Notes under the pieces: model-generated
What the model was told of the DNA's origin: nothing
Database searches by the model: none
Seen by the model: the letters and a program-made list of their open reading frames with translations, nothing else
Translations under genes and position numbers: made by a program
NCBI GenBank assembly: GCA_903929845.1
Contig: CAIYWF010000318.1
Coordinates: 1 to 8,723, forward strand
DNA from: an uncultured Chlorobiaceae bacterium
Lineage (GTDB): Bacteria > Bacteroidota > Chlorobiia > Chlorobiales > Chlorobiaceae
Direction: 5' to 3'
DNA length: 8,723 nucleotides
In this document: positions 1-5,832 of the stretch, piece after piece
How positions within the stretch are numbered: the first letter of the stretch is position 1
Layout of the letters: every line of letters starts with the position of its first letter

Positions 1-2
1 AC

Positions 3-107
3 GCATGGATAGCTCCGGTCAAGTCAATTGATAAATATGCAATTCAAATCTTAAAATGGTTCAGCATGCCAAAATTGATGTTTGAAATGTCACTTCGTTC
101 GTATTGA
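3..107 (+). CDS. Possible 3' end of a gene entering from the left
   Basis: One forward frame is open from the window edge (first full codon at 3) to TGA at 105-107, giving about 34 residues rich in aromatic and basic amino acids (for example a KYAIQILKWF stretch). The other two forward frames close within about 30 bases. It may be the C-terminus of a gene that starts outside the window and converges on the ptuAB operon. I do not recognise the sequence, and a frame this short can stay open by chance, so confidence is low. Confidence 0.25.
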   Translation, partial: AWIAPVKSIDKYAIQILKWFSMPKLMFEMSLRSY

Positions 108-359
108 TAGTCCCATTTTTCAGCGTACTTACTGAGTCATCACTCCCGCCAACTCTTCTATCCCGTTCTCTTTCTGTTCACAATCAAAGAGATCTTAACT
201 AATATTTTTATAAATACTTGCAGGTTCACCCTCTTGAGGCTTCTCTTTAACTCTTCTCTTTAATTTTCCTCTTCAACCTTGTTTTAAGAGAAGCCATGAT
301 GCAACAGTCAAGCAAATATAACTGCAAAAATTTCGTGATTTCTTTGAGACCAACAAAAA
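108..359. other. Non-coding region downstream of ptuB
   Basis: I see no convincing gene here. The stretch is AT-rich and pyrimidine-rich on the plus strand. It contains a short tandem repeat and a 10-bp inverted repeat (separate entry), which could form RNA structure at the 3' end of the ptuAB transcript. A forward ORF that starts at 296 and runs into ptuB antisense has no family resemblance and is probably accidental. Confidence 0.5.
238..295. repeat. Inverted repeat with tandem CTTCTCTTTAA copies
   Basis: GGCTTCTCTT at 238-247 is perfectly complementary to AAGAGAAGCC at 286-295, with a 38-base loop. Within the loop the 11-mer CTTCTCTTTAA, first seen at 240-250, recurs at 253-263, so two alternative left arms could pair with the one right arm. 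It lies about 65 bp beyond the ptuB stop, on the downstream side. It could be a loose transcription terminator or an mRNA 3' stabiliser for the leftward ptuAB transcript, but there is no tight GC stem followed by a T-run, so the role is a guess. Confidence 0.35.
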
Positions 360-1010
360 CTACCCAACACGCTGTAATTTTTTATTCAGGTAGTAAATCG
401 CAACACCAGTGTACTCCTTCAGTTTCCCTTCACCATCTTTTCTGCGCCATTTTAACAGCAATTCTTCAATTTGCACTCTGGTGGCTTTGCCGGTAATTCT
501 GGAGAGGGTTTTGGTAACAGAACTCCAGACTGATTTTCTGTTATCTATCAATCGGGAGTAGTTAAGATTGAGTACCCCACCGAGCTGACGATCAAATTCA
601 GGATTGTCTGACTTGATTGTTCCATTAAACTCGTAATGAATCTTTAGACGTTGATGATGGCCGGGTTCTGCTGGGCTAAAAAGAAGATCAACTTTACGTT
701 TTTTGGTATCACAGTGAGCATGAGAATCAGGTAACCCCTCATTTCCACAACAGCAGCCGAGTAGATTGGCATAGGTGAGTTGTTGGGCAGGATATATCTT
801 GCGAGAATGCCAATGTTCTACTTTCATTGAGCTTTCATCTGGCTCAATGCGACTCATGCAGTAAGCACAAAGATATCCCTGTTCCGAAACAAGTTGATTT
901 CGTATATCCTGTTTTACCTGCGTAAAATTCTCCCCATCAAAAACTGTACTTTTTTTCGACCGATAGTGCTGCAAAGATTGTGGTTCCGTATTTTTTGTAA
1001 TTGGAATCAT
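360..1010 (-). CDS. ptuB: Septu system HNH endonuclease PtuB (TIGR02646-type)
   Basis: 216-residue HNH-type nuclease, the effector of a two-gene Septu anti-phage module; by analogy with characterised Septu and retron-Septu systems it cuts nucleic acid when released or activated by the PtuA ATPase complex. Visible motifs are a zinc-knuckle CAYC (C48, C51), the VEHWHSR core (E65, H66, H68) that matches the HNH metal/catalytic histidine region, an asparagine in NLLGCCCGN (N82, C86-C88) and SHAHCD (H97, H99, C100) for the second half of the zinc site. Length fits the family. Its ATG overlaps the ptuA TGA (ATGA, 1010-1007), so it is probably translationally coupled to ptuA. No active-site residue looks lost. 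The family also accompanies retrons, but no reverse transcriptase is present here. The family call is strong; the exact substrate is unknown. Confidence 0.88.
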   Translation of the reverse strand: MIPITKNTEPQSLQHYRSKKSTVFDGENFTQVKQDIRNQLVSEQGYLCAYCMSRIEPDESSMKVEHWHSRKIYPAQQLTYANLLGCCCGNEGLPDSHAHCDTKKRKVDLLFSPAEPGHHQRLKIHYEFNGTIKSDNPEFDRQLGGVLNLNYSRLIDNRKSVWSSVTKTLSRITGKATRVQIEELLLKWRRKDGEGKLKEYTGVAIYYLNKKLQRVG

Positions 1011-2278
1011 TCGCCAGCTCCTTCTTCGGGCTCCAGCATGGCAATGGTCGCTTCAGCTTCTACAATATCGGGAATTGAGCCATTCAGATCCTCTTTCAGC
1101 TTTTTGATAAGCTCTCTTGCTACATCAAACTCATCATGGTCGATTTTTGCAGCAATTTCTTCAAGACGCTTTGGGACAGTGCTGTTAATTCCCGGATCAT
1201 CCATCAACTCCCGAAGAATTTCTGCCGAGTTCAAACCGATAGACTGCCTGGGAATGGTAAATCTGGTGACGTTATTGTCCTGATAAAGCAAACGAATGGA
1301 GTCAGGTGAAACCTCACTAAGAATCTGGGGTGAATGGGTCGTAACAACAAACTGCACGTTGGGAAACACCTCAATGAGCTTTGTGATTGCTCTTCTCTGC
1401 CAAGCTGGATGGAGATGAAGATCTATTTCGTCGATAAGAATAACACCTTCACCTTCAAGAGGATTCTGCTTCTGTGGATTTGCGATTGCTAACCGACGAG
1501 CAATATCACCAATAAATGCTATAAAACAGGTTTCGCCCGTCGAAAGAGAATCAATTCTCAACTCCTGATTTTCCTTGGTAACTACCATACGAAGTGGCTG
1601 GCGCTTTATCATAAGATCAGGGTACTCAGGAAGAAAATGCTCCAAAGCTGTACGCACCGCCTGTAACTGCCGATCAGGAAATTCTACAGGGTCAGTTTGA
1701 AACATGTTATTAATAGATCGACGGCTCTCATTTTCTATATCTTCACGTTCTCTAAACCATTCAAAAAAAAGACGAAAGTTTGCTGTACCGGAAGGGAATT
1801 CATCATACAGTGAGATCTGATCGAATTCATGTTTTATTCTGATGCGTCTTGGTAAATCATCTGACCGCACTGCACGATCAACAGAATAGCTCGCAAAAAC
1901 AGGTAGTGAAGATGCTGTCTCCAAATGATGCCGAAACTGGGAAACAATACCGGCAAGTGCTGCAAGGTTACTTTTTATCTCTTTATTTGTCCCTTTACGC
2001 GGTTTGGCTATTGACCACTCGCCCAAAGAAGTCTGAAGTACCAACTCGGAATATTTTGTACCATTTTTAATATCAGAATCAACAATCTGACGTCCCTGTC
2101 CTGCATCTCGCTTAGTACGGGCACTCAGCCATGAAAGCAACATGGCAAGGGCATCAAGAGTAGTTGTTTTCCCGCCACCATTAACCGCAGCAATAACCGT
2201 CAGTCCTGGCTGGAGAGGAAGGCTCATGTTCTCAATACCTCTGAAGTTTTGCAGAGTGAGTGTCTGGATTTTAATCAT
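1007..2278 (-). CDS. ptuA: Septu system ATPase PtuA (ABC/AAA, SMC-like head)
   Basis: 423-residue ATPase of the OLD/SMC-like AAA family, the sensor and scaffold subunit of Septu; PtuA of known systems oligomerises and holds PtuB until phage infection. The N-terminus (IQTLTLQNFRGIE) is the typical start of this family. The Walker A is AVNGGGKTT (31-39), with alanine in place of the usual first glycine, a variation I believe is tolerated in relatives. The ABC signature is LSTGE (245-249), Walker B is GVILIDEID (278-286) followed by the D-loop LHLHP, and the switch histidine lies in TTH (H315). The C-terminal region after about 360 is helical and charged and probably contacts PtuB. All ATPase elements are present, so the protein should be active. 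ptuB follows with a four-base overlap. Upstream, a different open frame ends in an ATGA overlap with this start codon. Confidence 0.88.
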   Translation of the reverse strand: MIKIQTLTLQNFRGIENMSLPLQPGLTVIAAVNGGGKTTTLDALAMLLSWLSARTKRDAGQGRQIVDSDIKNGTKYSELVLQTSLGEWSIAKPRKGTNKEIKSNLAALAGIVSQFRHHLETASSLPVFASYSVDRAVRSDDLPRRIRIKHEFDQISLYDEFPSGTANFRLFFEWFREREDIENESRRSINNMFQTDPVEFPDRQLQAVRTALEHFLPEYPDLMIKRQPLRMVVTKENQELRIDSLSTGETCFIAFIGDIARRLAIANPQKQNPLEGEGVILIDEIDLHLHPAWQRRAITKLIEVFPNVQFVVTTHSPQILSEVSPDSIRLLYQDNNVTRFTIPRQSIGLNSAEILRELMDDPGINSTVPKRLEEIAAKIDHDEFDVARELIKKLKEDLNGSIPDIVEAEATIAMLEPEEGAGE

Positions 2279-2475
2279 GGCTTCATAGTTACCTGAAACG
2301 TTACCGGATGACTGCCTTTTTCGTTATTGAAAACCAGGCAACCATTTCTCATTGAAAAATATAACTCAACTGCCAATAGTACAGCATTTCTGATGCTCAA
2401 ATTCTCCGACCCAAACAGCAATTTCAGCAACCGGTTATCAATGACTTCGCCATCATGGGTCTGCTTTCGAACTCT
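2275..2475 (-). other. Unexplained open frame ending at the ptuA start
   Basis: In the frame one base off from both ptuA and the toxin stub, translation is open from just after TAA (2478-2476) to TGA (2277-2275), whose bases overlap the ptuA ATG as ATGA. It reads as protein-like sequence, including EVIDNRLLKLLFGSENLSIR and, near the end, FNNEKGSHPVTFQVTMKP. The only ATG that could serve as a start is at 2352 (25 codons); TTG codons at 2430 and 2421 are alternatives. It could be the 3' remnant of a gene that once preceded ptuA in the operon, a small coupled ORF that positions ribosomes for ptuA, or chance. I do not recognise a family. Its open part begins almost exactly where similarity to AbiEii stops, which suggests a recombination joint. 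Confidence 0.35.
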
Positions 2476-2573
2476 TTACCCATCACCAGCAACATCTCCT
2501 TGATCGCCTGTTCCTCCTGTACGGCATTGGTGAACGAATAGTGTTGCAGATGCCTGCGGAGCAGTTCAATCAT
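2424..2573 (-). pseudogene. Truncated AbiEii-family toxin (49 codons)
   Basis: The ATG at 2573-2571 overlaps the TGA of the antitoxin gene (ATGA), the usual abiEi-abiEii arrangement. The first 30 or so residues (MIELLRRHLQHYSF... EEQAIKEMLL) match the characteristic N-terminus of AbiEii/AbiGii nucleotidyltransferase toxins as I remember it. After that the resemblance ends and a TGA closes the frame at 49 residues, against roughly 250-300 in the family. The nucleotidyltransferase signature (a G-[ST] pair and the DxD metal ligands, normally starting around residue 50) is absent, so the stub cannot be an active toxin. The break lies near 2475-2490. An in-frame start further upstream (2651) would run through the antitoxin gene and is not credible. 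Confidence 0.72.
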
Positions 2574-3220
2574 CTGGCCACCTCCCACCGGAGTGACTGA
2601 ATGCACTCCCTCATGCGTTTGTGCAGATAGACCTGTTGCATCAACTCCCATGTGGCAGGATTAACAGAATCGAACAACTCGTCATCAATGCGCATGGATG
2701 CTGTAAGCGTTTTCATGTCGATCACTTCAAGTTTGCGAAAACAGACCATATCGAGTAGCGCCCTGAGAGGTTGTGCCACCAATACCGTTTGACCGGAAAA
2801 AATGTGCCGATCGACCGCCTGCAAAAACTGCCCGCAGTGCAGTGCCAAAGGATAAAAGCGATAGAGCCCCAATACCGAATGATTCACCACCAACTGACGG
2901 CGCCCGGGTAACACTGAAAGAGTTGTCGGCACCGATTCGGGAATCCAGCCGTGAAAGCTCAGTGCCGTTTCCATTGAAATGTATGAACCGGGTTGCAGGG
3001 CTTGGGCCAGCACATAAGGGTGGGGTAAACTGTTTTGCAGGTTTGGTGCAAGCAGGTAAAGACCGCGCCGCAATTGCAGCAGCTCGCCATGCTGCATGGC
3101 ACGATTGACAAGGTTGTACCGCCGCTGGGGAGTACCGTCCACCAGACGTGCTAATTGAGCCTGCGACACCACTCGGTGCCCGAGACCGGAGTGCATCAAC
3201 TTTTCTGTGATCGTTTGCAT
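2570..3220 (-). CDS. AbiEi-family antitoxin / transcriptional repressor
   Basis: 216-residue protein of the AbiEi type (type IV toxin-antitoxin antitoxin, transcriptional autorepressor). An N-terminal winged helix-turn-helix spans about residues 15-58, with the wing ending in LRRGLYLLAP (50-59). The C-terminal domain carries the family hallmark YISMETALSFHGWIPE (80-95). In the family, the N-domain binds operator repeats and the C-domain counteracts the AbiEii nucleotidyltransferase toxin. Here the toxin gene is broken, so this antitoxin appears orphaned; it may persist as a DNA-binding repressor or protect against a related toxin elsewhere. The chosen ATG lies only six bases after a TATCAT -10 element, which would make the mRNA leaderless; ATG at codon 9 is the alternative start. 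The gene itself shows no frameshift. Confidence 0.8.
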   Translation of the reverse strand: MQTITEKLMHSGLGHRVVSQAQLARLVDGTPQRRYNLVNRAMQHGELLQLRRGLYLLAPNLQNSLPHPYVLAQALQPGSYISMETALSFHGWIPESVPTTLSVLPGRRQLVVNHSVLGLYRFYPLALHCGQFLQAVDRHIFSGQTVLVAQPLRALLDMVCFRKLEVIDMKTLTASMRIDDELFDSVNPATWELMQQVYLHKRMRECIQSLRWEVAR

Positions 3221-3226
3221 TCATGT

Positions 3227-3255
3227 ATGATACTTTCATTTTTTGAAAGGTACAA
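3227..3255 (-). promoter_or_regulatory. Putative abiE promoter with palindromic operator in the spacer
   Basis: Reading leftwards, TTGTAC (3255-3250) and TATCAT (3232-3227) are separated by exactly 17 bp. That spacer (3249-3233) is a palindrome: CTTTCA, five A, TGAAAG. The -10 fits the sigma-70 consensus at five of six bases, the -35 at only three. An operator sitting between -35 and -10 is the expected layout for autorepression by AbiEi. The flanks beyond the six-base arms match only weakly. Judged by eye, without footprint evidence. Confidence 0.45.
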
Positions 3256-3445
3256 ACATTTTTTAGCGAGCAAGAGCAAAAAACGAGCCCCCAGCGCCAT
3301 CAGAATTAGTTCAGTAAAACCTTCGATTGATACGCTTCTCGCCAAAGTATCCGGTAATGAACGACCGTTTACACTTTTCAATCTTTCCTTTTGTCCTGTC
3401 AATCAGCTTGACCAGATACTTGGCAGTAAGAAAACGCTGACTGAA
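3256..3445. other. Intergenic stretch between abiE promoter and repeat
   Basis: About 190 bp with no convincing gene. Two short frames cross it, one on each strand: one overlaps the abiE promoter and the other the start of the antitoxin gene, and neither resembles a known protein. No terminator-like hairpin with a T-run is evident for the leftward cation transporter gene. Confidence 0.45.
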
Positions 3446-3489
3446 TAGTGCTACCGATATGCCACCCCTACGGGGCTATAACCACAAAT
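3446..3489 (-). repeat. Dispersed-type intergenic repeat (GCCCCGTAGGGG motif)
   Basis: On the minus strand this reads ATTTGTGGTTATAGCCCCGT followed by AGGGGTGGCATATCGGTAGC and ACT. CCCC-GTA-GGGG forms a small hairpin core. From memory, near-identical sequences (GCCCCGTAGGGGYGRCATATCGGTAGC) occur many times between genes in Chlorobiota and Bacteroidota genomes, sometimes mis-annotated as tiny proteins. It lies 12 bp beyond the stop of the cation transporter gene. Only one copy is present in the window, so its repetitive nature rests on recollection rather than on this sequence. Confidence 0.55.
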
Positions 3490-3500
3490 ATCTCTTACGA

Positions 3501-4157
3501 CTACAACGCCTCGCAGCTCCCACCACAGCAGCAACCAAGTTTGCCGGTGCGGGCGGTTTCGAGAGACTCTTTTCCTTCTTTCCAGGCAAACCAGGCAATG
3601 CCAAGCGACCCGGCGGCATCAACCCAACCAATGTGAAAGAGTTCATACAACACACTGCCAGCAAGCAGCACCACCGAGAGCAAGAGACAGGTTTTCGTGC
3701 AATTCGCATCGGCAATAATCGCCTCAGAGTGCAGAGCTTTTCCAACCTTCATTTTGGCGCTCATCAGCCACCACATGGTGGTTATCGAAACCAGAGAAAC
3801 CAGAATTCCGGGAACGGTAGTTACGGGACGGTTGCCCTGCAACATGTTAAGCAGTGCACCGATAACCATGCCTGCGGCAAGAAGGTAAAACGCCCAGCCG
3901 GTAATCCGTAAAGCCTGCCGCTCGAATTGATCGCGGGATTCAACCGGGCTTTTACGCATTCGAAGGACCGCATGAACAATTCCTGCGCCGGAAATAACCT
4001 CCACAAGGCTGTCTACACCGAATCCAAGCAGTGCCAGCGTGTCGTCATTCAATCCGAACCAGATACTGACGGCGCCTTCAATGATGTTGTATCCGATGGT
4101 CACAAAACCAAGTACGAGCGCGACATTCAGGAGTGATGCTGTTGATTGTGTTTTCAT
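3501..4157 (-). CDS. Cation diffusion facilitator (CDF)-like transporter with Cys-rich tail
   Basis: 218-residue inner-membrane protein with five or six hydrophobic segments, resembling the membrane part of CDF cation exporters (Zn/Co/Cd-type, proton-coupled). Counting from the ATG at 4157, the second segment holds GFGVDSLVEV (D49, E53) and the later HSEAIIADAN holds H143 and D150, the places where CDF proteins bind metal. It lacks the usual cytoplasmic C-terminal domain; instead it ends in GCCCGGSCEAL, four cysteines that look able to bind soft or thiophilic metal. Three codons upstream is an in-frame GTG (4166), but the ATG is the more likely start. That ATG overlaps the TGA of a small upstream ORF. 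The gene is transcribed leftwards, divergent from pdxJ. The metal is not determinable from sequence. Confidence 0.72.
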   Translation of the reverse strand: MKTQSTASLLNVALVLGFVTIGYNIIEGAVSIWFGLNDDTLALLGFGVDSLVEVISGAGIVHAVLRMRKSPVESRDQFERQALRITGWAFYLLAAGMVIGALLNMLQGNRPVTTVPGILVSLVSITTMWWLMSAKMKVGKALHSEAIIADANCTKTCLLLSVVLLAGSVLYELFHIGWVDAAGSLGIAWFAWKEGKESLETARTGKLGCCCGGSCEAL

Positions 4158-4321
4158 AATCCGCACTCAATGACGAATAAAGGATAAAAATTCAGAAAAT
4201 CCAGTCTCCTTTGTAAAAATAGAAACTCTGGAGTATCTATCAATGAGCTGAAGGAAGCTGCAACTATTCCGTTATCGATTCTCCGGGCTTCAAAGAACTC
4301 TTCCGTTGCCCATTTTGCCAT
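4154..4321 (-). CDS. Small hypothetical ORF upstream of the CDF gene (55 codons)
   Basis: ATG at 4321-4319 opens a 55-codon frame starting MAKWATEEFFEARRIDNG and ending ...FVIECGL, whose TGA (4156-4154) overlaps the transporter ATG as ATGA. A possible weak Shine-Dalgarno (AAGG) lies about ten bases upstream of the start. If translated, it would be coupled to the transporter; it could be a small accessory protein, a leader, or the degraded 3' part of an older gene (the frame is open back to a TAA near 4390). I do not recognise a family. It occupies most of the gap between the two divergent genes, so the pdxJ promoter would have to lie in or beside it. Confidence 0.3.
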   Translation of the reverse strand: MAKWATEEFFEARRIDNGIVAASFSSLIDTPEFLFLQRRLDFLNFYPLFVIECGL

Positions 4322-4411
4322 TTTTTCATTACCTTCGCTTAAGCTTTGGCAGCAGCTCTGCGCTCTGTCACAACGTACCGAATTTTACACCATTGATTTA
4401 TTTCACCGTTT

Positions 4412-5119
4412 ATGAGATTAGCTGTTAATATTGACCATATAGCCACGTTGCGGAATGCGCGGGGTGAACAGGAGCCTGATCCGGTTGCAGCCGCCCTGAT
4501 TGCTGAACAGTCCGGAGCGGCAGGCATTGTCTGCCACCTGCGTGAAGATCGCCGCCACATCAAGGATAATGATCTGGCAAGACTTCGCCGTGCTGTTACC
4601 ACAAAGCTTGACCTTGAGATGGCTATGACCACGGAGTTGCAGCAGATAGCCCTGAACACAAAGCCGGAGCTTATTACCCTGGTGCCTGAAAAAAGGGAGG
4701 AGCTCACCACTGAAGGGGGGTTTGACATTGTCCGGCACTTTGCCACTCTGGTGGAATTTCTGAAACCATTCAAACCTGCGGGAATTGAGGTAAGCCTCTT
4801 TATTGAACCTGACAAAAAAGCTGTCGATCTTGCGACAGAGGCTGGCGCTGATCTTGTGGAGCTGCACACCGGGCTCTATGCCCTGAAACAAGGTGATGAA
4901 CAGAGGCTTGAACTGAAAAGAATTCGTGAGACCGCTGCGTATGCAAAAAGCCTCGGCCTGAAAGTTGTTGCAGGTCATGGGCTTGACTACCACAACATCG
5001 CGCCATTCAAGGAGATCACCGACATTGAGGAAGTAAGCATCGGCCATGCCATTATCGCCCGTGCCGTCATGACCGGCCTTGAGGAGGCTGTCAGGGAGAT
5101 GCTCCAAATCATCAAATGA
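4412..5119 (+). CDS. pdxJ: Pyridoxine 5'-phosphate synthase PdxJ
   Basis: 235-residue TIM-barrel enzyme that condenses 1-deoxy-D-xylulose 5-phosphate with 3-amino-2-oxopropyl phosphate to pyridoxine 5'-phosphate, the ring-closing step of the DXP-dependent vitamin B6 pathway in the cytoplasm. The start MRLAVNIDHIATLRNARG is the family signature. CHLREDRRHI (41-50) carries the catalytic H42 (E. coli His45), LDLEM carries E69 (E. coli Glu72), LVELHTG (148-154) lines the active site, and VAGHG holds H189 (E. coli His193). Length is normal and no key residue is missing. No clear Shine-Dalgarno precedes the ATG, but the conserved N-terminus fixes the start. Its TGA overlaps the rdgB ATG (5116-5119), and the next gene overlaps in the same way, making pdxJ the first gene of a three-gene operon. 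Confidence 0.96.
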   Translation: MRLAVNIDHIATLRNARGEQEPDPVAAALIAEQSGAAGIVCHLREDRRHIKDNDLARLRRAVTTKLDLEMAMTTELQQIALNTKPELITLVPEKREELTTEGGFDIVRHFATLVEFLKPFKPAGIEVSLFIEPDKKAVDLATEAGADLVELHTGLYALKQGDEQRLELKRIRETAAYAKSLGLKVVAGHGLDYHNIAPFKEITDIEEVSIGHAIIARAVMTGLEEAVREMLQIIK

Positions 5120-5832
5120 CCATGCCAATGACTGACACTGCCAGGAACCAGATTACCATTATCCTTGCAACCGGCAACTGCGACAAGGTAAGGGAGCTCC
5201 GTCCGCTGCTTGAAAATATTTCGCCTCTTTTCAGGGTCTTTGCGCTGCATGAAATTGGCACCGACGTTGAAATTGAGGAGACCGAAGCGACGCTGGAGGG
5301 AAATGCACTGCTCAAGGCAAGGGCTATTTTTGACCTGCTTGCTGAACGGTTCCCCTTCATGATAGCGCTGGCAGACGATACCGGCCTGGAGGTAGAGAGC
5401 CTGAATGGCGCGCCGGGCGTCTATTCGGCACGATATGCCCCCATGCATGCGGGAGAGTCTCCGACGTATAAGGATAATGTCAATCACCTGCTGCACAGCA
5501 TGAACGGCATTGCCAACAGAACCGCCCGTTTCAGAAGTGTTCTTGCCCTGAAAGGCTCTCTGCCTTCTCTGCAGGGCCCATTCCTGTTTGAAGAAACTGC
5601 GGATGGAGTTGTTCACGGCTCCATAACTCTTGAACCAAAAGGCGATGCAGGATTTGGATATGACCCTGTATTTCTGGTCGATTCCACCGGAAAAACATAC
5701 TCTGAGATGAGTATGGCAGAAAAAAACGCACTCAGTCACCGCTCTCTTGCCGTTCAGCAAGCCATTGTCGCCCTCAAGGATATTCTTGCAGGGCACAGCA
5801 TTCCGTTAACCGATACCAATGCATCATTATGA
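5116..5832 (+). CDS. rdgB: XTP/dITP pyrophosphatase (RdgB/HAM1 family)
   Basis: 238-residue house-cleaning enzyme that hydrolyses XTP, ITP and dITP to the monophosphates and pyrophosphate, keeping deaminated purines out of DNA and RNA. Motifs in order: ATGNCDK (18-24; phosphate-binding loop), ALADDTGLEV (84-93; D87 and D88, of which one is the catalytic aspartate equivalent to E. coli Asp69), GAPGVYSARY (98-107), GFGYDPVF (179-186; base recognition) and SHR (207-209). It is longer than the usual 195-205 residues: about 8-10 extra at the N-terminus and about 15 at the C-terminus, plus slightly longer loops. ATGs at 5116, 5122 and 5128 are all possible starts; 5116 gives the ATGA overlap with pdxJ. 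Its stop overlaps the uppP start by four bases. Confidence 0.95.
   Translation: MTMPMTDTARNQITIILATGNCDKVRELRPLLENISPLFRVFALHEIGTDVEIEETEATLEGNALLKARAIFDLLAERFPFMIALADDTGLEVESLNGAPGVYSARYAPMHAGESPTYKDNVNHLLHSMNGIANRTARFRSVLALKGSLPSLQGPFLFEETADGVVHGSITLEPKGDAGFGYDPVFLVDSTGKTYSEMSMAEKNALSHRSLAVQQAIVALKDILAGHSIPLTDTNASL

Noticed and set aside
296..496. Forward 66-codon ORF
   Set aside because: It runs antisense into the 3' end of ptuB, has no recognisable motif, and the opposite strand has a clear HNH nuclease gene.
1007..2278. Retron with PtuAB effectors
   Set aside because: The effector pair fits, but there is no reverse transcriptase gene within the window and the upstream neighbour is an abiE locus.
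2727..3239. Long minus-strand ORF overlapping the antitoxin gene in another frame
   Set aside because: Composition is a frame shadow of the AbiEi gene, which has clear domain signatures; no family resemblance in the shifted frame.
3155..3448. Forward and reverse short ORFs between the antitoxin and the transporter (also 3196-3402 minus)
   Set aside because: They overlap the antitoxin start and its promoter, have no starts with ribosome binding sites and look like no known protein.
4154..4321. Remnant of an IS4/Tn5-type transposase N-terminus (WATEEF resembles WAxxEF)
   Set aside because: Only the first few residues are suggestive; the following GDxR-type pattern is missing and no terminal inverted repeats were seen.
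4418..5796. Long minus-strand frames opposite pdxJ and rdgB
   Set aside because: They are antisense shadows of genes with complete catalytic motifs.
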